Source: Xanthomonas hortorum (GTDB lineage Bacteria; Pseudomonadota; Gammaproteobacteria; Xanthomonadales; Xanthomonadaceae). From it: a stretch of DNA of 64,000 bases. The position numbers and the translations under genes were made by a program. The stretch covers positions 1,488,001 through 1,552,000 of the forward strand of contig NZ_CP101417.1 in the NCBI RefSeq assembly GCF_024339125.1, written 5' to 3'. This document shows, piece by piece, positions 1-7,707 of this stretch. Position 1 is the first letter of the stretch; each line of letters begins with the position of its first letter. The notes beneath the pieces were generated by a model. The model was not told where the DNA came from. It was given only the letters and a program-made list of their open reading frames with translations, and did not search any database.

Positions 1-43
1 CGAAGAGGAGCTCGCATGGTTGATGGAGCTATTGCCTCATTGA
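1..43 (+). CDS. tal: 3' tip of a TALE gene (5' part outside window)
   Basis: The first bases read in frame as the last 13 residues of a TALE activation domain (EEELAWLMELLPH) followed by TGA. They are identical to the 3' ends of the complete TALE genes ending at 5158 (+) and 11269 (-). The DNA after the stop is also the same in all three loci, an IS3-family transposase fragment. A third TALE gene, transcribed rightwards, therefore lies just left of the window. Its repeat content cannot be seen. Confidence 0.9.
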   Translation, partial: EEELAWLMELLPH

Positions 44-378
44 GGCTCAGTCGGGGACTACCTGAACGGACCCGAATACATCAGCGGAGCACTGCTGGGG
101 TGGGCGCAACGCAACGGCATCCGCATCGAACACATCCAGCCGGGCAAGCCACAACAGAACGCCTACGTTGAACGTTACAACCGCACGGTCCGCTACGCCT
201 TTCTGGCCCGCACCCTGTTCGACACCATCGAGCAGGTGCAGGACAAAGCCACGCGCTGGCTATGGACTTACAACCATGAGCGCCCGAACATGGCGCTAGG
301 CGGCATCACGCCAGCGATGAAACTGGCGATGGCTGCATAACTCCACTTCTGGAGTCCGCTACAAATGGGGGGATTACC
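44..378 (+). pseudogene. IS3-family (IS407-like) transposase 3' fragment fused to TALE 3' end
   Basis: From about position 65 the frame encodes the C-terminal third of an IS3-family OrfB: NGPEY, then the [20 protein letters not shown] region containing the last catalytic E, down to the stop at 338-340. It closely resembles the end of the complete transposase at 6778-7580. The element end GGGGGGATTACC is kept at 367-378, while the upstream two thirds are missing. The fragment starts abruptly about 20 bp after the TALE stop. The same junction recurs at 5159-5493 and, inverted, at 10934-11268. Confidence 0.85.
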
Positions 379-380
379 CC

Positions 381-554
381 GCCGCACACGGGCGGAAGGG
401 CGGGCGAAAGCCGGTTGTCACCGCCGACAAGTTGCAGCGAGCGCGGGAGCACATCGCCAACGGGCTTAATGCCCGAGAGGCCGCTACACGGCTCAAGGTG
501 AGCAAGACGGCTCTATACGCCGCGCTGCAATCCACCAGTGCAGCCGACTCCTGA
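381..554 (+). pseudogene. Serine resolvase 3' remnant
   Basis: Translating from 381 gives the C-terminal DNA-binding part of the resolvase encoded at 8866-9416: GRKGGRKPVV, then a helix-turn-helix tail ending KTALYAALQST and SAADS before a TGA. The catalytic domain is absent, because the fragment begins right at the end of the IS3 remnant. It also shows how the resolvase normally terminates, whereas the fuller copy at 8866 has lost its last residues to an IS5 insertion. Non-functional by itself. Confidence 0.8.
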
Positions 555-579
555 CATTCCGTGCAGTCGTCTTCTGAGA

Positions 580-1020
580 ATGACACCGGGCGCGGTGGGC
601 TACGACGAGAACGGCCAGCTCGTGCGCGTGCGCCTGGACGGCACGCACGACGTAATCCCCGAGCAAGGCGGCAGTTCGCCAATCCGTGCCGATGAGATTG
701 CCGGCATGGACTGGTGGAATACCGCGCCAGAAGCCGAGCGCCGGGAGTGGATGCGACGCGCTGACGAGACGGGCCGCGCGGCCGACGCATGGGCCGAGTA
801 CAAGCGCTGCACGCTCCAGCGCCCACTACACCCCGCCGAGCTACGCGAGCGCCGCGACGCCATCACCTACGCGCAGGCGAGCATCGAGCTGGAAGGCTTC
901 AAGCTACCGCCGGAATACGCGGCTGCGGCCGAACGCTTCGCAGCCGGGGAAATCACGTTCGGCGAGCTGGGGGAAGTTGCGGGTGAACTGGCAACGCAGA
1001 TCAAGGCGCGGCAGTCGTGA
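580..1020 (+). CDS. VbhA-like antitoxin-domain protein (orphan)
   Basis: A 146-residue protein. The last ~60 residues (RRDAITYAQASIELEGF, then about 8 residues on a segment ending FAAGEITFGEL) match the pattern of VbhA-type antitoxin domains that inhibit Fic AMP-transferases; this is family knowledge applied by eye. The N-terminal ~80 residues, rich in W, E and R, were not recognised. The start at 580 (ATG) gives the tidier protein; an upstream in-frame ATG at 538 lies inside the resolvase remnant. The stop overlaps the GTG start of the next gene (GTGA). No Fic/VbhT toxin is visible nearby, so it is an orphan or its partner was lost in rearrangement. Confidence 0.55.
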   Translation: MTPGAVGYDENGQLVRVRLDGTHDVIPEQGGSSPIRADEIAGMDWWNTAPEAERREWMRRADETGRAADAWAEYKRCTLQRPLHPAELRERRDAITYAQASIELEGFKLPPEYAAAAERFAAGEITFGELGEVAGELATQIKARQS

Positions 1021-1387
1021 CCAAGGCCAGCCCCGATGCCGTGGACCTGGCGACCAGCCGCATGCTGCTGGGCTATGCCCGCGTCAGCACCGACGACCAA
1101 GACCTGACCAATCAGCGGGCCGAGCTGCACGCAGCCGGCTGCACCAAGATTTTCGCGGAGAAGATCACCGGCACGCAGCGCGATCGCCCCGAGTTGGCGC
1201 GCATGCTCGACCACATACGATCAAGTGACGTGGTGATGGTGACGCGGCTCGATCGCCTGGCGCGCAGCACGCGCGACCTGCTGGATATTGCCGAGCGCAT
1301 CCGAGAGGCCGGCGCGGGCCTGCGCTCGCTGGCCGAGCCGTGGGCCGATACGACGACGGCGGCTGGCCGCATGGTGTTGACGGTGTT
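1017..1387 (+). pseudogene. Serine recombinase, catalytic domain only (truncated)
   Basis: Encodes the N-terminal catalytic domain of a resolvase/invertase-type serine recombinase: YARVSTDDQDL with the active-site Ser, TRLDRLARSTRDL, and the beginning of the AGRMVL helix. The frame then runs into the TnXax1-type repeat at 1388 and ends at 1433, so the E-helix and DNA-binding domain are lost. The start is either GTG 1017, overlapping the previous stop, or more typically ATG 1062 (MLLGYARVS). It differs from the resolvase at 8866-9416, so two recombinase lineages are present. Confidence 0.8.
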
Positions 1388-1478
1388 GAGGGTCGGCAGG
1401 GATTCGTGTAAAAAACAGCCAAAAGTGAGCTAACTCGCGGTCATCAAAGAAGTTTTTCACAACCGCCTGCCGGCCCTC
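1388..1478. repeat. TnXax1-type 91-bp palindromic inverted repeat (TALE1 side)
   Basis: Begins GAGGGTCGGCAGG and ends CCTGCCGGCCCTC, so the unit is itself an imperfect palindrome with a T-rich/A-rich inner part. The same unit recurs complete at 18220-18310 and partially at 7652-7684, 10287-10334 and 15078-15139. The length and sequence fit the ~92-bp terminal repeats described for the Tn3-family element TnXax1 and its mobile insertion cassettes, which carry effector genes. Here it cuts off a recombinase on the left and precedes the TALE promoter on the right. Confidence 0.8.
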
Positions 1479-1642
1479 CATACGGGTCCGGGATCGCCGC
1501 CACGTCTGCGCCTCAACCCCGGTCGTCGAAGGTTGCCAGGATCACCCGAAGTTGTGTGCTGCCATGCGGATTCGGAAGAAGTGTAGGGACCAGAGACCTT
1601 TAGTCTTGAGGCGACCATGTTTTCTGTAAAGAGGTATGCCTG
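1479..1642 (+). promoter_or_regulatory. TALE1 upstream region
   Basis: 164 bp between the TnXax1-type repeat and the TALE start. The same stretch, with very few differences, precedes the second TALE (14920-15077 on the minus strand), so promoter and gene move together. AGAGG at about 1630-1634 is a well-placed ribosome binding site for ATG 1643. One TTCGG occurs at about 1575, but no second TTCG half follows 15 bases later, so I see no PIP box. Confidence 0.5.
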
Positions 1643-4600
1643 ATGGATCCCATTCGTTCGCGCACGCCAATTCCTGCCCGCGAACTTCTGCCCGGACCCC
1701 AACCGGATAGGGTTCAGCCGACTGCAGATCGGGGGGTGTCTCCGCCTGCTGGCGGCCCCCTGGATGGCTTGCCGGCTCGGCGGACGATGTCTCAGACCCG
1801 GCTGCCGTCCCCCCCTGCGCCCATGCCTGCATTCTCAGCGGGCAGCTTCAGCGATCTGCTACGTCAGTTCGATCCGTCGCTTCTTGATTCGGTGTCTGCC
1901 TTCGGCGCTCCTCATACAGAGGCTGCCCCAGGAGAGTTGGATGAGGTGCAATCGGTTCTGCGTGCAGCCGATGACCCGCAACCCACCGTGCACGTCGCTG
2001 TCACTGCCGCGCGGCCGCCGCGCGCCAAGCCGGCGCCGCGACGGCGTGCTGCGCAACCCTCCGACGCTTCGCCGGCCGCGCAGGTGGATCTACGCACGCT
2101 CGGCTACAGTCAGCAGCAGCAAGAAAAGATCAAATCGGAGGCTCGTTCGACAGTAGCGCAGCACCACGAGGCACTGGTCGGCCATGGGTTTACACACGCG
2201 CACATCGTTGAGCTCAGCAAACACCCGGCAGCGTTAGGGACCGTCGCTGTCAAGTATCAGGCCATGATCGCGGCGTTGCCAGAGGCGACACACGAAGACG
2301 TCGTTGGCGTCGGCAAACAGGGGTCCGGCGCACGCGCTCTGGAGGCATTGCTCACGTTGGCGGGAGAGTTGAGAGGTCTACCGTTACAGTTGGACACAGG
2401 CCAACTTTTCAAGATTGCAAAACGTGGCGGCGTGACCGCGGTGGAGGCAGTGCATGCATGGCGCAATGCACTGACTGGTGCCCCCCTGAACCTGACCCCG
2501 AAGCAGGTGGTGGCCATCGCCAGCAATGGCGGCAAGCAGGCGCTGGAGACGGTGCAGCGGCTGTTGCCGGTGCTGTGCCAGGCCCCCCATGACCTGACCC
2601 CGAAGCAGGTGGTGGCCATCGCCAGCAATATTGGCGGCAAGCGGGCGCTGGAGACGGTGCAGCGGCTGTTGCCGGTGCTGTGCCAGGCCCCCCATGGCCT
2701 GACCCGGGCGCAGGTGGTGGCCATCGCCAGCAATGGCGGCGGCAAGCAGGCGCTGGAGACGGTGCAGCGGCTGTTGCCGGTGCTGTGCCAGGCCCCCCAT
2801 GGCCTGACCCAGGCGCAGGTGGTGGCCATCGCCAGCAATAACGGCGGCAAGCAGGCGCTGGAGACGGTGCAGCGGCTGTTGCCGGTGCTGCGCCAGGCCC
2901 ATGGCCTGCCCCGGGAGCAGGTGGTGGCCATCGCCAGCCACGATGGCGGCAAGCAGGCGCTGGAGACGGTGCAGGCGCTGTTGCCGGTGCTGTGCCAGGC
3001 CCCCCATGACCTGACCCCGGAGCAGGTGGTGGCCATCGCCAGCAATGGCGGCGGCAAGCAGGCGCTGGAGACGGTGCAGGCGCTGTTGCCGGTGCTGTGC
3101 CAGGCCCCCCATGACCTGACCCCGGAGCAGGTGGTGGCCATCGCCAGCAATAACGGCGGCAAGCAGGCGCTGGAGACGGTGCAGCGGCTGTTGCCGGTGC
3201 TGTGCCAGGCCCCCCATGACCTGACCCCGAAGCAGGTGGTGGCCATCGCCAGCAATAACGGCGGCAAGCAGGCGCTGGAGACGGTGCAGGCGCTGTTGCC
3301 GGTGCTGCGCCAGGCCCATGGCCTGACCCCGGCGCAGGTGGTGGCCATCGCCAGCAATATTGGCGGCAAGCAGGCGCTGGAGACGGTGCAGCGGCTGTTG
3401 CCGGTGCTGCGCCAGGCCCATGGCCTGACCCCGGCGCAGGTGGTGGCCATCGCCAGCAATGGCGGCGGCAAGCAGGCGCTGGAGACGGTGCAGCGGCTGT
3501 TGCCGGTGCTGCGACAGGCCCCCCATGGCCTGACCCGGGAGCAGGTGGTGGCCATCGCCAGCAATGGCGGCGGCAAGCAGGCGCTGGAGACGGTGCAGGC
3601 GCTGTTGCCGGTGCTGCGACAGGCCCCCCATGACCTGACCCCGAAGCAGGTGGTGGCCATCGCCAGCAATAACGGCGGCAAGCAGGCGCTGGAGACGGTG
3701 CAGGCGCTGTTGCCGGTGCTGCGACAGGCCCCCCATGGCCTGACCCGGGAGCAGGTGGTGGCCATCGCCAGCAATATTGGCGGCAAGCAGGCGCTGGAGA
3801 CGGTGCAGGCGCTGTTGCCGGTGCTGCGACAGGCCCCCCATGGCCTGACCCGGGAGCAGGTGGTGGCCATCGCCAGCAATATTGGCGGCAAGCAGGCGCT
3901 GGAGACGGTGCAGGCGCTGTTGCCGGTGCTGCGCCAGGCCCCCCATGGCCTGACCCGGGAGCAGGTGGTGGCCATCGCCAGCAATATTGGCGGCAAGCAG
4001 GCGCTGGAGACGGTGCAGGCGCTGTTGCCAGTGCTGCGCCAGGCCCCCCATGGCCTGACCCGGGAGCAGGTGGTGGCCATCGCCAGCAATATTGGCGGCA
4101 AGCAGGCGCTGGAGACGGTGCAGGCGCTGTTGCCGGTGCTGCGACAGGCCCCCCATGGCCTGACCCGGGAGCAGGTGGTGGCCATCGCCAGCCACGATGG
4201 CGGCAAGCAGGCGCTGGAGACGGTGCAGGCGCTGTTGCCGGTGCTGTGCCAGGCCCCCCATGGCCTGACCCGGGAGCAGGTGGTGGCCATCGCCAGCAAT
4301 GGCGGCGGCAAGCAGGCGCTGAAGAGCATTTTTGCACAGTTATCTCGCCCTGATCCGGCGTTGGCCGCGTTGACCAACGACCGCCTCGTCGCCTTGGCCT
4401 GCATCGGCGGACGCTCTGCGCTGAATGCAGTGAAAGACGGATTGCCGAATGCGCTGACATTGATCAGAAGAGCCAAAAGCCGTATTCCCGAACGCACATC
4501 GCATCTCGTTGCCGACCAAACGCAAGTTGTTCGCGTGCTGGGTTTTTTCCAGTGCCACTCCCATCCAGCGCAAGCATTTGATGAAGCCATGACGCAGTTC

Positions 4601-5158
4601 GGGATGAGCAGGCACGGGTTGTTACAGCTATTTCGCAGGGTGGGCGTCACCGAACTCGAAGCCCGCAGTGGAACGCTCCCTCCAGCCTCGCAGCGTTGGG
4701 GTCGTATTCTCCAAGCATTAGGGATGAAAAGGGCGAAACCGTCCTCTGCTTCGGCTCAAACGCCGGACCAGGAGTCTTTGCATGCATTCGCCGATTCGCT
4801 GGAGCGTGAGCTGGATGCGCCCAGCCCAATGGACCAGGCAGGCCAGGCGCTGGCAAGCAGCCGCCGCAAACGGTCCCGATCGGATCGTTCTGTCACCGGC
4901 TCCTCCGCACAGCAAGCTGTCGAGGTGCTCGTTCCCGAACAGCGCGATGCGTTGTCCCTCCTCAGCTGGGGTGTAAAACGCCCGCGTACCAGGATCGGCG
5001 GCCTGCCGGATCCTGGCACGCCCATGGATGCCGACCTGGTAGCGTCCAGCACCGTGGTTTGGGAACAAGATGCGGACCCCTTCGCAGGGACAGCGGATGA
5101 TTTCCCGGCATTCAACGAAGAGGAGCTCGCATGGTTGATGGAGCTATTGCCTCATTGA
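1643..5158 (+). CDS. tal: TALE 1, 17.5 repeats, mostly 35-aa units
   Basis: A 1171-residue transcription activator-like effector, injected by the type III system and acting in the plant nucleus. Residues 1-283 hold the secretion/translocation region and the degenerate repeats (LDTGQLFKIAKRGGVTAV). Residues 284-874 hold 17 full repeats and a half repeat starts at 875. Repeat-variable di-residues: repeats 1-9 N* NI NG NN HD NG NN NN NI; repeats 10-18 NG NG NN NI NI NI NI HD NG. Repeat 1 lacks residue 13 (N*). Most units end QAPHG or QAPHD (35 aa); repeats 4, 8 and 9 end QAHG (34 aa). The C-terminus has two basic nuclear signals (RRKRSRSDR near 1073, VKRPRT near 1111) and an acidic activation domain. 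With the usual code the predicted box after a 5' T is YATRCTRRATTRAAAACT (inference). No frameshift seen. Confidence 0.97.
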   Translation: MDPIRSRTPIPARELLPGPQPDRVQPTADRGVSPPAGGPLDGLPARRTMSQTRLPSPPAPMPAFSAGSFSDLLRQFDPSLLDSVSAFGAPHTEAAPGELDEVQSVLRAADDPQPTVHVAVTAARPPRAKPAPRRRAAQPSDASPAAQVDLRTLGYSQQQQEKIKSEARSTVAQHHEALVGHGFTHAHIVELSKHPAALGTVAVKYQAMIAALPEATHEDVVGVGKQGSGARALEALLTLAGELRGLPLQLDTGQLFKIAKRGGVTAVEAVHAWRNALTGAPLNLTPKQVVAIASNGGKQALETVQRLLPVLCQAPHDLTPKQVVAIASNIGGKRALETVQRLLPVLCQAPHGLTRAQVVAIASNGGGKQALETVQRLLPVLCQAPHGLTQAQVVAIASNNGGKQALETVQRLLPVLRQAHGLPREQVVAIASHDGGKQALETVQALLPVLCQAPHDLTPEQVVAIASNGGGKQALETVQALLPVLCQAPHDLTPEQVVAIASNNGGKQALETVQRLLPVLCQAPHDLTPKQVVAIASNNGGKQALETVQALLPVLRQAHGLTPAQVVAIASNIGGKQALETVQRLLPVLRQAHGLTPAQVVAIASNGGGKQALETVQRLLPVLRQAPHGLTREQVVAIASNGGGKQALETVQALLPVLRQAPHDLTPKQVVAIASNNGGKQALETVQALLPVLRQAPHGLTREQVVAIASNIGGKQALETVQALLPVLRQAPHGLTREQVVAIASNIGGKQALETVQALLPVLRQAPHGLTREQVVAIASNIGGKQALETVQALLPVLRQAPHGLTREQVVAIASNIGGKQALETVQALLPVLRQAPHGLTREQVVAIASHDGGKQALETVQALLPVLCQAPHGLTREQVVAIASNGGGKQALKSIFAQLSRPDPALAALTNDRLVALACIGGRSALNAVKDGLPNALTLIRRAKSRIPERTSHLVADQTQVVRVLGFFQCHSHPAQAFDEAMTQFGMSRHGLLQLFRRVGVTELEARSGTLPPASQRWGRILQALGMKRAKPSSASAQTPDQESLHAFADSLERELDAPSPMDQAGQALASSRRKRSRSDRSVTGSSAQQAVEVLVPEQRDALSLLSWGVKRPRTRIGGLPDPGTPMDADLVASSTVVWEQDADPFAGTADDFPAFNEEELAWLMELLPH
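2492..4326 (+). repeat. TALE 1 repeat array (102/105-bp units)
   Basis: Seventeen in-frame tandem units and a terminal half unit. Most units are 105 bp; repeats 1, 4, 8 and 9 are 102 bp. Repeats 13 to 16 are almost identical (all NI), suggesting recent tandem amplification. Repeat 2 has KR in place of KQ, and repeat 5 starts LPREQ in place of LT. These private substitutions can serve as markers when comparing alleles. Confidence 0.95.
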
Positions 5159-5493
5159 GGCTCAGTCGGGGACTACCTGAACGGACCCGAATACATCAGC
5201 GGAGCACTGCTGGGGTGGGCGCAACGCAACGGCATCCGCATCGAACACATCCAGCCGGGCAAGCCACAACAGAACGCCTACGTTGAACGTTACAACCGCA
5301 CGGTCCGCTACGCCTTTCTGGCCCGCACCCTGTTCGACACCATCGAGCAGGTGCAGGACAAAGCCACGCGCTGGCTATGGACTTACAACCATGAGCGCCC
5401 GAACATGGCGCTAGGCGGCATCACGCCAGCGATGAAACTGGCGATGGCTGCATAACTCCACTTCTGGAGTCCGCTAAAAGCGGACGGATTACC
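5159..5493 (+). pseudogene. IS3-family transposase 3' fragment downstream of TALE 1
   Basis: Nearly identical to 44-378. The frame from NGPEY to KLAMAA ends with TAA at 5452-5454. The terminal bases differ slightly: the element end reads CGGACGGATTACC here rather than GGGGGGATTACC. Because the TALE-to-IS junction is the same at three loci, this fragment travelled with the TALE gene rather than inserting three times. Confidence 0.85.
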
Positions 5494-5542
5494 AAAAACT
5501 GGTTCCATCACGCCTTCTCCGAAAAACAACGAGGACTCAAGA

Positions 5543-6439
5543 ATGCGACCTCTTTCGCCCTATTCAGCCATCATCGCCAATGACCTGATCGACAACAGCC
5601 TCGCCGATCCTCACTCGCCCGATCAGGAAATCGCCGACACCGTCAATTGGCGCCGCACCCAACACGGCCAGGACGCGTTGGCGCAATTGGCTGAGATGGC
5701 ACCTCCGTGGAGACGGCGTGTTCTTCCCGCCGATCCCACCCCGTATCGGATCCAGGAGATACGGCAACACCGCCTCAACCGCGCCTCTACCTCCATACAG
5801 TCCGCGCCACCTGCGCCACCGCCGGCAGTGTCGTTGTCCGGAGAGCTTGCGTTTGACCCGATGCCATCCTCCGCCTCAAGCGCCCCTGCATTACAGGAGG
5901 TTGCCAACCGGTCGGAGCTGTCGGTGCCTGCGGGAGAGTCTGTTGATTGCCCTGCAATCGCGCTCCCCCCTACATCGAGCTATTCCCAGGGCGTTGGACA
6001 CTGTCCCGCCCCTTCCGCTTCATTGTTAGCCAGTTCGTCGACGCACGCGACAGTCATGCCGACTCCCGCCAGCACGGGCAAGGGACCGATCGTCCCCGGT
6101 CTTCCCTCACAGGCTCCCGGCTCGAGCACGCCTGGGCCAATTCCCAAATCCACGCTGTACGGGCGCCAGAAGGTGGTCGACCCGGAAACGGGGGAAACCG
6201 TGTCAAAAGCCGCGCAGTACCGGCATCAGAAGGTGTTCGACCCGAAAACGGGGAAACTCGTGTCAAAAGCCGCGCTGTACGGGCGTGAGAAGGTGTTCGA
6301 CCCGAAAACGGGGGAATTCGTGTCAAGAAACACGCTGTCCAGTCGTCAGAAGGTGGTCGACCCGAAAACGGGGGAATTCGTGTCAAAAACCGCGCTGGCC
6401 AAGCGTCAGAAAAAGCGGTTGAAGAGCTCTGGGATTTGA
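5543..6439 (+). CDS. Repeat-containing hypothetical protein in the TALE cassette (candidate effector)
   Basis: 298 residues, not assigned to a family. ATG 5543 follows GAGGA at a good spacing. Residues ~50-200 are rich in Ser, Pro and Ala and look disordered. Residues ~205-286 contain four 20-residue repeats of the form RQKVVDPKTGEFVSKTAL, encoded by an exact 60-bp period (6171-6402). The C-terminus is basic (KRQKKRLKSSG). The gene lies between TALE 1 and an IS3-family element, inside DNA bounded by TnXax1-type repeats, a setting typical of type III effector cassettes. No PIP box or signal peptide is visible. It could be a type III effector, a nucleic-acid-binding repeat protein, or a relic of another element. 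Confidence 0.6.
   Translation: MRPLSPYSAIIANDLIDNSLADPHSPDQEIADTVNWRRTQHGQDALAQLAEMAPPWRRRVLPADPTPYRIQEIRQHRLNRASTSIQSAPPAPPPAVSLSGELAFDPMPSSASSAPALQEVANRSELSVPAGESVDCPAIALPPTSSYSQGVGHCPAPSASLLASSSTHATVMPTPASTGKGPIVPGLPSQAPGSSTPGPIPKSTLYGRQKVVDPETGETVSKAAQYRHQKVFDPKTGKLVSKAALYGREKVFDPKTGEFVSRNTLSSRQKVVDPKTGEFVSKTALAKRQKKRLKSSGI
6163..6402 (+). repeat. Four in-frame 60-bp tandem repeats
   Basis: The phrase CCCGAAAACGGGG (first unit CCCGGAAACGGGG) recurs exactly every 60 bases at 6181, 6241, 6301 and 6361, each time encoding DP(E/K)TG. Unit boundaries are approximate. Spacing is exactly codon-aligned and substitutions are mostly at single bases, so the copies arose by in-frame tandem duplication. 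Confidence 0.9.
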
Positions 6440-6448
6440 GAGTCGGGG

Positions 6449-7644
6449 GGTAATCCCCCTCAGATCAGCAGGAGCCAGAAGTGGAATTTTCTCGTAACCT
6501 TTCCTGAGGAGATTTCCATGAAGACATCACGATTCACCGACAGTCAGATCATCGCGGTACTCAAGCAGGCCGAGGCCGGCACGCCTGTGCCAGAGCTATG
6601 CCGTGAGCACGGCATCAGCTCGGCAACCTTCTACAAGTGGCGTAGCAAGTTCGGCGGTATGGACGCATCGATGGTGTCCCAGCTCAAGGAGCTGCAGGAG
6701 GAGAACCGGCGCCTGAAGAAGATGTATGCCGAGTCGCAGATGACATCCGAGGTGCTTCGGGAGGCCATGGCAAAAAAATGGTGAGGCCATCTCAACGCCG
6801 AGAGATGGCCCGATGGGCGGTGAACAACAAGGCGATGAGTATCCGGTCAGCCTGCATGGCGTTTACGGTCAGTCAGACCTGCTACCGCTACCAGGCCAAG
6901 GCATCGGATGAGAACGCGCTGATCGCCGACTGGTTGATCCGATTGACCACCGCTTACCGCGACTGGGGCTTCGGCTTGTGCTTCCTGCACCTGCGCAACG
7001 TCAAGGGCTTTGGCTGGAACCACAAGCGCGTGTATCGCATCTACCGGGAGCTGGAGTTGAACCTGCGGATCAAGCCAAGGAAGCGGCTTGTGCGAGAACG
7101 CCCAGAGCCGCTGGCTGTGCCCGAGTCGATCAACCAGGTCTGGTCGATGGACTTCATGCACGACCAGCTCAGTGATGGGCGCAGCTTCCGATTGTTCAAC
7201 GTGATTGACGACTTCAACCGCCAAGGGCTGGGGATCGAGGTCGACCTGTCCTTGCCCTCGGCTCGTGTGATTCGGGCACTGGAACAGATCATCCAGTGGC
7301 GCGGCAAGCCGCGCGTGATTCGCTGCGACAATGGGCCTGAATACATCAGTGGTGCGCTACTGGGCTGGGCTGAACAACGCGGCATCCGGATCGAGCACAT
7401 CCAGCCTGGCAAGCCGCAGCAGAACGCCTACGTTGAACGCTACAACCGGACGGTACGCTATGGATGGTTGGCCCGAACCATGTTCGACTCAATCGAGCAG
7501 GTGCAAGACAAAGCCACACGATGGCTATGGACCTACAACCACGAGCGTCCCAACATGGCGCTCGGCGGCATCACCCCCCATGCAAAAGTTGGCACTTGCT
7601 GCATAGCTCCACTTTGGGCGACTGCTACAAATGGGGGGATTACC
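6449..7644 (+). mobile_element. IS3-family (IS407-group-like) insertion sequence
   Basis: A 1196-bp element with terminal inverted repeats GGTAATCCCC at 6449 and GGGGATTACC ending at 7644. It encodes overlapping OrfA and OrfB. The flanking 4 bases do not match (GGGG versus CTGC), so there is no visible target duplication and the element or its flanks have been rearranged. Its right end abuts a half TnXax1-type repeat, which it may have partly replaced. Confidence 0.85.
6518..6784 (+). CDS. IS3-family transposase OrfA
   Basis: 88 residues: a helix-turn-helix ([16 protein letters not shown], then about 8 residues on [14 protein letters not shown]) followed by a leucine-zipper-like segment ([17 protein letters not shown]). 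This is the standard DNA-binding half of an IS3-family transposase. TGAGGAGATTTCC supplies a strong ribosome binding site. The end contains an A-rich run at 6773-6778 before the overlap with OrfB, the usual place for -1 frameshifting that makes the OrfAB fusion. Confidence 0.92.
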   Translation: MKTSRFTDSQIIAVLKQAEAGTPVPELCREHGISSATFYKWRSKFGGMDASMVSQLKELQEENRRLKKMYAESQMTSEVLREAMAKKW

Positions 7645-7707
7645 CTGCCAGCCAAGAAATTTTTTACGGATTCCTGCCGACCGTCTTCCGGCTTACAACC
7701 CTGTTAG
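6778..7707 (+). CDS. IS3-family transposase OrfB with shifted C-terminus
   Basis: Carries the DDE integrase core: WSMDFMHD (first D), [10 protein letters not shown] (second D) and [10 protein letters not shown] (E). Its C-terminus should read [13 protein letters not shown] and stop at about 7611. Instead a run of six C at 7574-7579, one more than the expected five, shifts the frame and adds ~44 unrelated residues up to 7707, past the element end. The catalytic residues are upstream of the shift, so activity cannot be excluded. A real mutation or a homopolymer sequencing error would both explain it. Confidence 0.85.
   Translation: MVRPSQRREMARWAVNNKAMSIRSACMAFTVSQTCYRYQAKASDENALIADWLIRLTTAYRDWGFGLCFLHLRNVKGFGWNHKRVYRIYRELELNLRIKPRKRLVRERPEPLAVPESINQVWSMDFMHDQLSDGRSFRLFNVIDDFNRQGLGIEVDLSLPSARVIRALEQIIQWRGKPRVIRCDNGPEYISGALLGWAEQRGIRIEHIQPGKPQQNAYVERYNRTVRYGWLARTMFDSIEQVQDKATRWLWTYNHERPNMALGGITPHAKVGTCCIAPLWATATNGGITLPAKKFFTDSCRPSSGLQPC
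7652..7684. repeat. Half TnXax1-type inverted repeat
   Basis: Reads from an A/T-rich core (GAAATTTTTTACGGATTCC) to CTGCCGACCGTC, matching the right half of the 91-bp repeat at 18220-18310. The left half is missing where the IS3-family element ends at 7644. It lies about 20 bp beyond the reconstructed stop of the lipase gene (see 16286-17551), so it was a cassette boundary between the TALE1 and lipase units. Confidence 0.7.

Noticed and set aside
1540..1642. Possible PIP box upstream of TALE 1
   Set aside because: Only a single TTCGG half-site is present; no partner at the 15-base spacing.
2492..4326. Tandem repeats as a possible CRISPR array
   Set aside because: Units are ~102-105 bp, codon-aligned and without unique spacers; they are TALE repeats. 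The 60-bp repeats at 6163 are also coding.
2257..4650. Very long open frames antisense to TALE 1 repeats (and equivalents at 11777-14380)
   Set aside because: They mirror the repetitive, GC-rich coding sequence on the other strand; products are low-complexity repeats with no independent features.
7574..7579. Programmed frameshift at the C run near the end of the IS3 OrfB
   Set aside because: It lies past the catalytic core and merely replaces the normal C-terminus; a simple one-base insertion or sequencing error explains it better.
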